Part shown: positions 42,959-55,015 of the stretch, piece after piece
Numbering within the stretch: the first letter of the stretch is position 1
How the letters are laid out: each line of letters begins with the position of its first letter
DNA from: Laetiporus sulphureus 93-53
Taxonomy: Eukaryota; Basidiomycota; Agaricomycetes; Polyporales; Laetiporaceae
Reading direction: 5' to 3'
NCBI RefSeq assembly: GCF_001632365.1
Contig: NW_024468555.1
Span: 1 to 64,000 of the forward strand
Length of the DNA: 64,000 nt
Made by a program: the position numbers and the translations under genes
The notes under the pieces: model-generated
Told to the model about the DNA's origin: nothing
The model's input: the letters and a program-made list of their open reading frames with translations, nothing else
Databases searched by the model: none

Positions 42959-45414
42959 ATGCAGACCAAACAGCGATTTACGCCGTCAGCCCACAGTGAC
43001 CATGTCAACGCTGATGCCGACGCCGAGCCCCAGCCCCCTTCGCAATCCTCGTCAAAATCCCCCGCTTGTCGCTCTAGTACCTTCCCTCCACATTCATCCG
43101 TCGTGATGGGTACCAGTAAGAAACTCCAGAAGAGAATCATTGTCTGCTGCGATGGGTGCGTTCCCAACTCGTTCTTTCTTTGATGGCCGAGGACTAAATA
43201 TAGATCTTGCAGTACCTGGCAGGATGGGATCGTCGTTGAAGAACGCTGGAAGTATACCAATGTGCTGGTGCGTATTTCTGAAGCTCTCGGTTCATTGCAA
43301 CTTGGAGCTGACCTCGGCTCAATGTTAATACTAGCGACTCTCCCGAGCTATTCAGCACCTCGATATTAGGCAGTCAGTAGTCGTTCACCTTTGCAACGCT
43401 ATGTCCAACCGCACTCATCACCATGCCTTCTTATAGGGACCCTCCCATACCCCAGATTGTGTTCTATCAGTCAGGTATAGGCTCCAGCGGCAGCCTGTAC
43501 GACCAAATCGTGGATGGTAAGGTTCACGCCATCCATCAATGGTTCATGCTAATGCTCGTAAATTATCAAGGGGGCACTGGAGCGACTTTAGGTACTCCTA
43601 GATGTTTGTGTATGAAGTTGTCACACTTGCTGACAGGTGCGTTTTCAGGAGAGAAAGTCGAAGAGGCATATGCTTTCATTGCCCAGTATGCGTTTTTTTT
43701 TTTAATCTTATCCAGTCCCGTTTGACTCAGAATTGACACTTTTAACCAGGAACTACAAGCCCGGCGACGAGGTCTGTCCATGAAAGGACTTGTCATTCAG
43801 CAGAAAGCTGACTTATCCGTGACAGATTTTCCTCTTTGGTTTCTCTAGGGTAACGTTACATCATCGATTGGCCTGCGCACTGTCTGATTTCATGCCAGGG
43901 AGCATATACTGCTCGAACTGTCGCTTCTTTTATCGTACGTTTTCTTTTGTACACTTCGGTTTTCATGTTGCTTAGCATTTTATCCTAGGGAGCGATTGGA
44001 GTGCTCAATAGAATGGACATGGATCATTTCGCGGAAATATTTATTGCATTCCAGAAACGAGGGAAAGTGACGGATCCAGATGGTATGCTACCATAAAATA
44101 CGTTTGCGCCGCTGCACGCTCACTGATTGTGAACCATGGTAGAGAAAGCGCAAGTGGAGGAGAAGCTCGCCTCTTGGATCAGTCCAGACTGTCCCGGGAA
44201 ACGGCGAGTCAATTTGGATCCAAACAGCTTCTCCATCAAGTGAGCATCTATAGTGTGTGATGTCAACGCGCCAAACTGAAGAACCGTAGATGTGTCGGTG
44301 TTTTTGACACAGTTGGGTCCGTGGGCTTGCCAGAAGAGTTGACCCGTCGGTCTCAGAAAGTCACGACGCTCTTTGGATTCCACGACCATACCCTCGGCGA
44401 TCATATCGAGAGGGCATATCAGGCACTGGCCTTAGATGAACACAGAGAAGACTTCGTATGTCATTCGATTGGTCGATCGCATTGTTCTAATACTTGCGAG
44501 ACAGAATTGTGCCAAGTTCAAGCAGACTGATGCTGGGAGAAAGAAGGGCCAAATTCTCCGACAGGTGGGCACTTTTACCTTCTGCGGCATGCATATATTG
44601 ACATCTTCTGCATCTCTAGACATGGTTTTCTGGTGCGTTCGATCATTTAAGCTCAAAGATGGATTCTTAACAACACATGCGAGATAGGGTGCCACTCAGA
44701 TGTAAAGTTGGCTTTCTACCCTCTCTCATTCTTTTCTAACTAAACCACTTAGATCGGTGGCGGATATCACGAACATGATTTGGCAGATCTTACCTTGACA
44801 TGGATGGCGGTCCGTACGGTTGTTGTAGCCAGCACTGTGCTACGCTGACATTGCCTCCCAGGCTCACGTGGGCGATATCCTAGCCTTGGACATTGATTAC
44901 ATTGCATCCCTGCCAGACCCCGTGGCGCCATGGGGCAAGCAGCGTTGCCATAAGTACGCTTGACTCTCATTAATCGTGATGATGGCATATTCATAACGGA
45001 TGTTGTAGCTCCGCCGTAGGCATATTCCACTTGGCAAAGACCATCCAGCGTGAACTTCCGACAGCGATGAACGATGTCACCCACGAGACGGTCCATCCTT
45101 CAGTCCTGACGCGCATCGAACCTATTCCTGAACTATTGGAGAACATCAAGAAGGACCCGAAGCTCGTTTGTTCACTCTTGCCACTGGAAGAGGAACTGAA
45201 GAAGAACTGGCGAGTATCCCCGCACTGCAGCGACGATAAAACCGCGCAGGAGCCCCTCGGAGAAATCGCAGAGAACTCTATCAAGCCCAAAGCGATGCAG
45301 ATTGCGGCTGCCACGATCGCGAACGGCAACGGGGAGAAGTTTGTGCAGAAGACTTTGATCAGCGCGGCTCCCGAGGAGACTAGCATGGCTCTGCTCCTGA
45401 AGGAATTCCTGTAG
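42959..45414 (+). CDS. DUF2235 alpha/beta-hydrolase (Tle1-like phospholipase fold)
   Basis: Predicted serine hydrolase; the DUF2235 fold is shared with bacterial Tle1 phospholipase effectors and is common in fungi, but the substrate is unknown. Eighteen exons between 42959-43155 and 45009-45414, several of only 13-24 nt (for example 43571-43591, 44620-44632 and 44688-44701), give 502 residues. A Ser/Pro-rich N-terminal region (1-50) precedes the core: KRIIVCCDGTWQDG, DPPIPQIVFYQSGIG, then nucleophile elbow FGFSRGAYTARTVA with Ser157, KCVGVFDTVGSVGLP with a candidate catalytic Asp, and TWFSGCHSDIGGGYHEHDL with the His. Every junction was chosen to keep these blocks, and all introns are 49-67 nt. 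No signal peptide was seen. Confidence 0.85.
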
Positions 45415-45757
45415 AGCGAATGCGTCAGTGCACTTCACCACACACACGGCCACCTGAAGCGAAGATGTCCTTATTGATACCTCCCATTACATTACTATTG
45501 ATCTCAATCAGCTATCTATATGTAATCGTTTCGACAATGACATTGTATCTCCCCGGATTCTGCGTCACGGGTGACTCATACGTTGTTGTGCTTCCTATCA
45601 GTTTTGCGACAATCCCAGAGAATGTGCAAAGGACTAGGATGTGTTCAACGTGCGGTCCAACAAGGTTAGCTGCTCGCTCCGCCAGGCGGTTCAGCAGACG
45701 AACCGCATGGGTAGTGCTTAACGGTCTTGGCATCCCACGTGCTCGAGAGAGAGGCTG
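45415..45757. other. Intergenic region DUF2235 gene to membrane protein gene
   Basis: 343 bp between tandem plus-strand genes. Short ORFs on both strands lack recognisable features. Confidence 0.45.
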
Positions 45758-48700
45758 ATGATGCACGACGGTCCTGTGGGACCTCGACGACCTCCGCGAG
45801 CCGCGAGGCTTTTCGGCTGTGTGCTCTGCTCTGGTATGGCTACAGTCAAGGCCCTCGTCGACCTCTTCGAGCGGCGGTCCGCCACAGCGTCTTCTATAGT
45901 TGAGTCGACTCGAAGCTCGCTCAAGAAATCACCGGCATCGGTCAAGACGAGCGAGCAGGTTGAACTTGGAGCAGCGCCCGAGCCAGATAAATTTCCAGCT
46001 CAATCTCCTCGACATGATGTCCCGCCTAGATTGCTTGTCCATCCTCTGCTACGACGTCGGGAGCCAAGCGGGACGGATGACACTGATGATCTCGTCTTTG
46101 CACCATCTGCTACTGTGCAGGCGCACTTCCACAAGTCTGATGACATCGCGGAGCGAACGGCAGACATCACGGATGAAGCATTGACCGTCACGGGGCGTTC
46201 CAACGCGACAGTCTTGAGTGAGGCCGCCCTCTACAAGGAAAGTCTGGACCTCAGTCGCACAGCTGTCGACGACGATGCACGACACAATGAAATGGAGATG
46301 GATTCATTACTCCCAGTATCCTATGCATCGCCATCGGGCATGTTCATATCGCCATCCGACGCTTTCTCATCTGCCATCCTGCAACCGTCACACTCTTTTG
46401 CCTCTTCCGCGACACTAGTGCCAGGCCCGTCCCCACATACACCCGTTCCAGTGTCTACGATCTTTGCCCGCAAAGCTGCTCCGTTGTACCTTCCTAAGGT
46501 GGATGACTACATTAGCTCTATCCCGGCCGCGGCTTTCCCTCTAATACAGAAAGAAGAGGATGCGAAGGGGACATCTGCTTCTATGTTCCCACCCATGGAC
46601 CGACTCGCTGCTACGGGCAAGACGCTTGCAGACTTGGAGCACAACTCTGTGATAGCGCCAGGCTGGAGGAATTGCAGCAGTATACTCGCTAGTCTCACAA
46701 GCATCGCACTTGGTGTCACCGTAAGATATTCTGTTTCGTTCTCTCCAATGCCAGTCGATCATACTTGCTCGGACAGGGTTCCAGCTTGCTAGCGTCGTTT
46801 TATAGCGTGCAGGGACTGTTCGACACCGTGCAGATCTTCGCACTGATCTTAAGCACACTTGGTTAGTGGTGACAGTTCAGAGATCATTGGAACGGTTTAC
46901 AAATATGTCTATTTAGTTTCCCATCGAGACACGGAGGAGAGCGGGCTAAGGACACTGTTGCTCGTGAAGATGTGAGCAACATCCGTTGTGACATCCAACG
47001 ACCATGCTGATGACCGATCAGTCCCAATTTGATTGCTCTGAATTTTGGCTCGAACATCACGCAGTCGCTGATACTGCTCGTCGGTCTCATGATATTTGCA
47101 GGAATGCTATTGTACTACTTTCACCGCGTGACATGTAATTGCTGTTACCACAAGTTCCCAGAGGGCATGCAGCAGATCGCTTATCCAAAGCACGCTTGGC
47201 TGCTCGTTATCGTCAGCTTCCTTCTTACGGTATTATACCTGCCTATCAGCACAATGGCTGTTCATGTCCTTGTATGGTCCGACGACCTCTGGGTTGTGCC
47301 TAACCCATATGTGAATGCGACCTCAAATCCTCCGAATGTTCCTCCCCTCGGTCCCGCAGATCAATTTCGTGCACCGTTGGACTTCTGTTGGACGACAACG
47401 ATGGAACTCGATCAGTTTAACTACGCGCCATTCATTGTCATTATCGCTATTGGATCTTTCATCGGGGTGAGTTTGTTAATGAACGTGCTGGTACGACTAC
47501 ATGTTGAAATGTAAACAGCTCACAATCTGGTTTCCGATCTATCTTTACCGAGCAACAAAGCAAGTTGTTCCAGTGGTCGACCCGTATACAGAGCTAGGCG
47601 TTCGAAGGAGCCGGAGTGATATGGACCGCGAATATCAGCGACTGCTCGATCGAGATCGCAACCCCTTCTCATTCTTGTATAACGGTCAGTGTCTTTTACG
47701 TTGGATTCAATGTCAGATGCTCATTGTAGACCAGGCTTCCGAAGAGGCTGGGGAACCTACGAATGTGTCTTCTTACTTGCGAAACTGACCACACTATTAA
47801 TCACCGATGTCGTCGACCCCGATAACTGTCTCTTCCGTACTCTTTCTCAGTCCCACGTTGTGATTGCACGCCAGGTCGTTCTCTTGGCTACGATGCTCCT
47901 GTATTTTGTGTTGCAATGCATCTTTGCACCGTTTCTCGATCCCGTCGGCAATGCTTCCGAATGGACATCTAGGATGAATTATGTATTGACTTCTGCTCTC
48001 GCCCTCGCTGTTGCTTTCAATATACCCGACGAGGCTGCGGACATCCTCAATGGACCTGTGCTTTATGTGTACGTTGACATTTCTACTGTATACCGCTCGC
48101 AGAAAATAGTCTGATGAACCCGAACAACAGGATCTACTTCATAACTTATGGATTATCACTGTGTAAGAAACATACAATGTCGGTACGCTAGGCGCATTTT
48201 TTACTCATTTAATTGACAGATTTTACCGTCATCAATATGGATTTAATGCGCCGCCTTGTGAAGAGTGAGTCAGCTCTCTGTGTATTTGACCATCCATATT
48301 CTCATGTTCTTTTCAGGGTTGGCTCGCCGCATCGACTTCAGTATGAAACGACTTATTCTAACGCGCTCTTCATTCACTCACACGTGCTGCCAGGCATTGA
48401 CATTTTCTCTCCTCGGTAAATATACGCATTCGTAGTTTTAGGTTCTTCATTAATGTGCTGCAGGATCGACCTCACTCCCTCGTCGCCACACGTCAAGAGG
48501 CGAATCTGGCAGGAAGCGCTAACCACACTAATATTAACCAACTTCGACTGCAGGATACCAAAATCACAGCTCATGGAATTCGCTCAAGCCACAGATAACG
48601 AGTATCCGCCTTATTTGCTGAGATTCGCAGGGTCACCGGGTGAGCGCCATGTTGAGAACCTGAAGGCAAGGATTTCAGTCGCGTTTCCTTTGCTTGCGCG

Positions 48701-50488
48701 CTCAAAACGGCCGCAGATCTTACGTGATGTGGGATCTATGGCATATTACAGGGCGGTAAAGCTGGTCACCGGCCCTGAAAGCCCTCAATTGCGGCAGCTG
48801 GAAGCGATGATACAGAAGCATTTCGTTGGACCAGACTGCTATTGGAGGCCGCATGCAGAAGGCATGGTTCCTTACAGCAGCTTTTTCGGGACGGCCTGGT
48901 GGATCCCCTTCCCGCCCACGCTGGTGCACTTTTACTCCACATGTGTCTACCGCCATCGCTGATCACTTTGCAGGTCATTCATTATGATGACGGAGCTCTT
49001 AAGACAATACGAGACGTTTCGCAATTTGAGCTGTATGTGATGCAGAACTCCAGTCATCACGTCCAGCGGAGACGCGAGGTACGACTTGCGCTTCGGGCAC
49101 TTGACGGTCAGGTCGTCCGCTGGCCACACGATTATACGAAGGTGACTTACAGTCGGAGCCTCCAGTATGTGGGGACTTCAGTTCATGCTCACATTGCCTT
49201 AGAGCAGTTGCGACGACGAAATATGTGGCTGCTGTCGGCGACAATCTGCGGCGGGTGAAACTCTCCACTACGAACAATGTTCCTTCAATATCAAGCGGCG
49301 CGGAGAATTGATGTGGGATGGCGTCGACTTTGGTAGCGGGTTCGAACTGGAGCTGGTGTACACGAACAAAGTCAAGAGCGACGGTTCTGCTATCGGTCTT
49401 ACCGACGACTTCGAGATGACCCGTCCACTTGCCCGTTTCCTCGCGATGAATCGAGCGCTGCTTGAAACCCAGATGGTATACGTTGAGGCGATCCTGCGCA
49501 GTTATCGACATCATCACCGACGAGAATGCGAATGGAAACAAGACACTCTGACGTATCGCTTCCTCACCGCTGTGTATGACCAGCCTCGACCCCCGGCTGA
49601 TGTGACGGAAGTGGTCCTGAAGTTAGAGCGAGATCCACGAGTTCAGGAACTGTTCATTCAGAACGAGACCGCGCTTGGATATACGTATGAGAGGTTAACG
49701 GCTGTTTGTGGTTCTGCGCTGAGCATTTGGTGGTACATATTTTGGGTACGACACCTTACAATTCTGCCCATATATGAGTTCTAATCGTTTGCACTTAATC
49801 TACTTCAGGATGATCTATGGAGGCGCAATTACGAAACGATGAGCGCCTTGCGGACCTATGCATCTGACTTTGATCCACACTATCTCTCATCGATCGCATA
49901 CAAACCGCTCCCAAGGCCTGCGCTTGAGGCATTCCTTGCTCAACGAGGCCTCTTACATCGAGTACCCAAATGGGGAGACTTCTTCACTGCCGGATTCCTG
50001 AACAAGATGTACGTAAGAATGAACGACATAATCTTTCACGGGTCTTCCGAGGTAAAGATACACTGAAATACATATGAACTCTGCTAACGAGAGTATCCCA
50101 GGCCGACGTGCTGCATTTAGGAGAGGACACCTCGGAGCTCGACATGGAAGAGGTTGACGTGCACACCTTGCTGCAGCCATCCACGTTGGGAACCGGAGCC
50201 GGCACTGACTACGACGATTCATCCATCCGCGCTCGACCTGTTTACCGATGGGAGGGCATACTGGAGGATCCTGTCCGTAGTGAGAAGGCGAAGCATCGTT
50301 CACTGCTGAGGAAACTGGCGGTCTGGTTTGGCGTCAGTCCCTTTTGGCGACCAGGGTTGCCGTCTGAAGGTATATCGTTGGATGTACGGTTGGAGAATGG
50401 CCGGTATATTCTGTTCGAGGATGCACAGTACGGTTGGGCAAAGGACGACCTCGAGATGAAGGCATCACAATTTTGTTGTCACATCTGA
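45758..50488 (+). CDS. Large multipass membrane protein of unknown function
   Basis: Fifteen exons (45758-46720, 46777-46861, 46917-46971, 47022-47466, 47519-47684, 47735-48068, 48131-48162, 48220-48264, 48317-48340, 48394-48415, 48464-48923, 48974-49141, 49203-49745, 49809-50051 and 50102-50488) give 1,323 residues. The first 310 residues are Ser/Ala/Pro-rich and disordered. About eight to ten membrane spans then follow: LILLVGLMIFAGMLLYYF, AWLLVIVSFLLTVLYLPI, FIVIIAIGSFIGLTIWF, VVLLATMLLYFVLQCIF, MNYVLTSALALAVAF and YFITYGLSLYFTVI. The block FRRGWGTYECVFLLAKLTTL sits between spans. The C-terminal half is soluble and Trp/Arg-rich. The topology recalls fungal TRP/FLC-like proteins, but no diagnostic motif was found. 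Least certain are the start (45758 or 45836) and the 49142-49202 intron. Confidence 0.7.
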
Positions 50489-51069
50489 TGCTCTTAAATG
50501 CAATACCGAATATTGTACCAGCGTGACAGGAGGGGGCACTGTACTCTGAGATGGGAAGCATTGGGGCGTGCTCACGACAGAAGTACGAACGCGTACGAGT
50601 GGATATTAACAGAGAGCAGGACGACCGGGGACCAACGGCTGGTCTCAACGAGCCTTCTTTTCTGAACCTGCTCCTTGAGTGTAAGATGACCATGTCAAAT
50701 GCTTCCACCTTCCTCTTGCATTTGACCTCACACTCGCCACTCAGTCATTAGGTCATTCTTCCCGGTGTTCTGTTGCTCAAAGAAATATAGTTCATCCAGC
50801 TCGTGCTCGATAATCGCATACTTTCGTGGCGATCACCTAACTGAGCATCTACGAATACGTCCTTACATGGAAGATTTGCATCCCCAGAGACGCAAATTAC
50901 CGCACGCCGCCGAGCAAGGGACCCGTTTCGAGTGACTCCTGAGTACTCCTGAGGCAATTCGCTTAGGGGCTTGAGTACTGTATGTAAGTTCCCTCCAGCG
51001 CGGTCCACGACGAACAGACTCCACGCATTGCAGACCTAGTGCAGTTTCTCCATACGCATACCCGGCGCT
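50489..51069. other. Intergenic region after the membrane protein gene
   Basis: About 580 bp holding the 3' flank of the membrane protein gene. Only unremarkable short ORFs on both strands. Confidence 0.45.
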
Positions 51070-51624
51070 ATGTTGTCCAACCTGCTCAGTTGCTTCTCAT
51101 TCTCTAACACTCACCACGACTCGTACATGCTGCTTTTTCGGTCGCTCATGCTGTATTGCATTCACATCGTCCCGGAGGATCCCGATGTTGTGGAAATCGT
51201 TGGCGCATTCACGGGAAGTCCTAACCCTCCTCTCCCACGCACAATCAGATCCATTCAATCTTGCAAGCCTTTGGGCGAGATCGAGTTCGGAATCACCGAG
51301 GAGGATGGGGTATGACCCGGTATTAGACGAGTGCGGGATCTCGTTGCGGAAGCTTACAAGGCGAGCTCAACATCTATCGGGGATGATGACAAGGCGATGG
51401 AGGTTGGTGCGGACGAGATGAGATTGCGTCAGTGCGAGCACGCGCTGAGAGAAGGATTCCATGCTTTTATCGAGGAAATACGTGGCAAGAAGGTCACAGC
51501 CGCTCCCCCGAAGATGGTCTCAGCGGCTTTTCCAAGGAAGGTTTCGGTCGAGCTGAGGCGCATCTCGAGGTCGCGGCCTGGACCCGTACGGGACGAGTCG
51601 ATGTTAACGAGTTTTTCGCATTGA
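51070..51624 (+). CDS. Doubtful small gene, unknown product
   Basis: Two frames, 51070-51309 and 51361-51624, can be joined by a canonical 51 nt GT-AG intron (gtatga ... ttacaag) to give 167 residues. The first part has Cys/Ser/Phe-rich sequence and the Pro-rich GAFTGSPNPPLPR; the second is charged (GDDDKAMEVGADEMRLRQ) and ends basic (RRISRSRPG). Nothing matches a known family and the start codon is uncertain. It could be a species-specific gene, a relic or chance. Confidence 0.3.
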
Positions 51625-51938
51625 TCACGTTTCGTTTTCTTCCCAACCATCGTTCACGAATGCATCACATCTACACGTCATCTCATAAATGCTTGAGTTG
51701 CTGGTTCGATGGAACAGACGGGTATGCTTCTATGTTGAGAGTACTCCTTGCGCGGCATAGCAGTTGACAGAAACGATGACAAAAGTGAGGTTCGAGAACA
51801 GATGAAGGACAAAGACCAAGGATAAGTCCTGACCGCATTCGTTTGAATTTGCTTTGACGACTGACGCGACCGGCACTTGCGGTTTATAATGCCGCTACTT
51901 TGGGCCTGCGATCGCAGCTTGAGCTAAATATCATCACG

Positions 51939-52925
51939 TTACAGATGGATAGTGCGAAGAGAAAGGGATTTCATACAAGTAGAGACCCCACGAGAGTCGT
52001 TAGGTTCAAATGTCCACGCGCAGTTATCATCCAAGCCCTGAGCATATCTCTCGACATCCACGAGAGCCTTCCAGCGCGCCATCTCTTCCTCCACGTTAGC
52101 CTTCGTCTCTTCACATTCCTTTTCCAGCACTTTCCCCAAGACCTCCAAAAGTTCTGATTGCCAATATGGCTCATGTCCACCCGAGAGTCTAGCTGCGACG
52201 TATTCGAAATAGGTTGGGGCTACGATTGCGTTTTCCCAGTCGATAAGGCCGACGATATTGAGTGTGTCTGTATCCACGATGATGCCACGATCAGCCAGGT
52301 CCCCGTGTGTGAGAACGAAGCGATCCGTCTTGACGAGCTCGCCTTGCTGCTTGCACAAGAAGTCCGCGCGGTGCATGTCCGCCACATTGTCTACAATCGC
52401 TTGCTTCCGTGAACCATTCCACTCTTTCTCATTAGAACAGAAGTCGTAGGTAGAGAGGTTTAGTTCGCTGAGGAGAACGTAGGGCCTGCGACCCGGCCGA
52501 CCAGCGTACTTGAATGAGGGCTTTCGCATCGCAAGCAAAATATCACATAGCTGATTTTTGACGGTTATCCGCTGTGTGGCAGAGAGATCGCTCCACACAG
52601 AGCTGAGAGGGATTCCGCACAGGTATTCCATTAGGACCGCACTTTGGTTCTTTGGTAGTTGAATGAAGGCATGCACTTCCGCGACTTTGACGATGCCCTC
52701 AAGGACATAACGTGCAAGGACGGTCATTCGGGCTTCACCCTCGTCGCCGCCGACCTTGAGCAGATGCCCGCCAGGGGCGCGGTAGAAGAGTTTACCGATG
52801 ATGGGGATGGTGGAGCCTTCGAGACGGATGAAGTCTTTGCGCGTGTATGGCATAAATGCCCACGTCTCCTTGCCAAATTCGGGTTCCCAGTCAACGTTCG
52901 TGAATGTACGGACATCTCTTGACAT
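51939..52925 (-). CDS. APH-family (aminoglycoside phosphotransferase-like) small-molecule kinase
   Basis: Single-exon gene of 328 residues with the kinase-like APH fold widespread in fungi; the natural substrate is unknown. The start ATG at 52925 gives MSRDVRTFTN. An N-lobe is seen with LLKVGGDEGEARMTVLARYV, and the hinge is AVLMEYLCGIPLSSVW. The catalytic loop reads VLTHGDLADRGIIVDT, so the Asn usual in HGDLxxxN is replaced (Gly/Ile here), while the metal-binding Asp remains in GLIDWENAIVAPTYFEY. The lack of introns contrasts with its neighbours and could reflect retrocopying or gain. Divergent from RRP36. Confidence 0.85.
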   Translation of the reverse strand: MSRDVRTFTNVDWEPEFGKETWAFMPYTRKDFIRLEGSTIPIIGKLFYRAPGGHLLKVGGDEGEARMTVLARYVLEGIVKVAEVHAFIQLPKNQSAVLMEYLCGIPLSSVWSDLSATQRITVKNQLCDILLAMRKPSFKYAGRPGRRPYVLLSELNLSTYDFCSNEKEWNGSRKQAIVDNVADMHRADFLCKQQGELVKTDRFVLTHGDLADRGIIVDTDTLNIVGLIDWENAIVAPTYFEYVAARLSGGHEPYWQSELLEVLGKVLEKECEETKANVEEEMARWKALVDVERYAQGLDDNCAWTFEPNDSRGVSTCMKSLSLRTIHL

Positions 52926-53283
52926 TTTGTATGGAGTGGGTTGTCGGTTAGATGGTCAATTGTGCTGATTGTCCACTACTATAGCGTGAAGTCGTACCGG
53001 TAGTAGAGGTGCGTTGAGAGCGACTGGGCTAAACGCCACGCGGAAGTCGCTAATGAACGAGAAATAGGCCTCCGTATTGATCGCCACCGAAGGGTGCGCA
53101 CTAAAATTCAGAAAAATGTGAACAGCTTCTGAGGTGAAACAACAGACAAAACGGAGATGGGAGGGGACATCGGAGGTAGCATGGGAACGTGGCTGGCCCG
53201 CCTCAACGAACTTTCAGACATCAGACATTCCGAAAGCGGAGATCGGTCGATCAGCCACTTGAACATCCACAGCTTGACCTAAA
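52926..53283. other. Divergent promoter region APH-like kinase/RRP36
   Basis: 358 bp between divergent starts with no sustained frame and no clear element. Confidence 0.45.
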
Positions 53284-54785
53284 ATGCCTCGACGGCCTCG
53301 TCCTGCCCACAGACGTCCACCTAAAAGAGCTATTTTACATGAGGAAACCTCGAAGCTCAAACAGGATCTGACAAGGGGTGCTTCCAGACGCCATGATCCA
53401 ACGTCTCCACATGAACGCGACGAGGAAAGCGAGGCAGAGTCCAGCACATTTGAACAGTCTGCGGAAGGGGTAGAAGCTGTAGCGGGTCCCGCGTTGGACG
53501 GCTCAGACGATGATGATGAGGGCCATGAGGAACAGTTACTTGAGGATATAGACATCGATGCAGCCCGCGTTGCGCAATGGGTTGATGAAGAGGAGCTCGA
53601 CGAAATGGATGGGGATGAGAGCGAATCCGAGCCCAGCAGTGCCGAGGAGGAAGGGGCCGATCTTGTGAGTAGTCCTTCTCTGCTCTTCTGAGAAATGCTA
53701 GTTCAGACCCATTCTTCGTCTCAGGAAAATGGTATGCGTGTGTGCAGCGGGAATGTGGACGATAACTAACGCCTTCCGCAGATCTCGCATCCTTGCCATT
53801 TGGCGCTTTGCGCAACGCTCAGAAAGCGTTAGCTCGTGCTCGAGCGATGAGCGAATCGGACGAGGAGGAGGAGATAGCTGATTCTGAGCCAGAATTGATA
53901 GCTTCCGGTTCGGATGTCAAAGGCAAAGGCAGGGAGGTAGATGCACCCCCAAAGCCTAAGCCAGAAATTCCGAAGAGGAACAACAAGCATGCGTGAGCTG
54001 CAGTTTCCAGTACAATTGGACTATCGTTAACATCGTAGCACAGCCCAACTGAAGTCAGCTCAAAAAAGCCTGTGCCTCGGAAAAAGCTGGGTGTGGAGGG
54101 AGAGAAAGTAGTGGGTATTTGACTATTCCCATCTGAACATAGCCAACTCATTCGCACGCGCAGGTCCCTCGCGATCCGCGATTCCTGCCTCTTACAGGTG
54201 AATTTTCCGCGAAGAGATTCCAGTCTCAGTACGGATTCCTGGCGGGGATGCACACAGAAGAAATGAAGGCGTTGAAAGGGAACTTGAAGCGTGCTCGGGA
54301 GCTATTGTTTAGTTCTCCAAGAAACCTTAGAGAAGAACGAGAAAAGGAAGTGCAGAGGCTGGAGCGTGCTTTCAAGCGAGCGGAAAGCATGGTGAACAAG
54401 GACAGGCGGGGAAAGGTGGAAGAGGAGGCGCTGGACCGAGCGGCTAAGGAGGAGAAGGAGAAAAGGAAAGCTGGAAAGGGAGCATGGCACATGAAGAATT
54501 GTACGTGTATTTCCGCTGTCGCGGAGGTCGTTGTGGCACTGACAGCACCCTGCAGCGAACAAGAAAGAACTGCTAATGCGGGCCAAATACGAGGCTCTTG
54601 CAGCTTCGGGCGGACGAAGCGCAGTGAGAAAGGCGATAGAGAAGAAGCAGAAAAAGGAGACGCAGAAAGAGAAGAAGCGAAGGCCGTTTGCTCCGGGGCC
54701 AGCTCAGGGCGTAGAGCGGAAACGGTCCAATACTGGATCCGGAGATGGTGGCCCCAGGAACAGCAAGCGGCGAAGAGAGGAATAA
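53284..54785 (+). CDS. RRP36: rRNA biogenesis protein Rrp36
   Basis: Small-subunit processome component needed for early cleavages of pre-rRNA, in the nucleolus. Six exons: 53284-53664, 53725-53731, 53782-53992, 54044-54110, 54164-54500 and 54556-54785; they give 410 residues (yeast 300; the excess is an acidic N-terminal region). Conserved parts are DLASLPFGALRNAQKALARA, KPVPRKK, VPRDPRFLPLTGEF, YGFLAGMHTEEMKALKGNL, KNSNKKELLMRAKYEAL and SGGRSAVRKAIEKKQKK. The 7 nt second exon is required to keep frame between the acidic region and the PFGAL block. The stop overlaps an AATAAA (54781-54786). Confidence 0.93.
53725..53731 (+). other. 7 nt microexon of RRP36
   Basis: GAAAATG lies between a 60 nt intron (53665-53724) and a 50 nt intron (53732-53781, with an ACTAAC branch site). 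With it the junction reads ADLENDLASLPFGAL; without it the frame is lost. Confidence 0.75.
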
Positions 54786-55015
54786 ATACATCGATTTCTG
54801 CTATGTGTATGTTCTACTGTACAATGCTGGGCAGGGACTCAGTCACGAACGTTTGAGTGAGATGCAATCTGGGGCGAGGGGAAGGGGCTGGTTGCGTGTG
54901 GACCGCCCGGTTGCCCTTATGCGACTGAGCCTTGCAGCGCCCTCCGAGCTCTCTCACAGCACACTCATCTATGGTCCTGCCGCGGTAATAGTCCACAGGG
55001 GCTGTCTTGCCCCCA

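Noticed and set aside
43686..43749. T-rich tract as a possible Pol III terminator
   Set aside because: It sits inside a canonical intron of the DUF2235 gene as a polypyrimidine tract, and no RNA gene precedes it.
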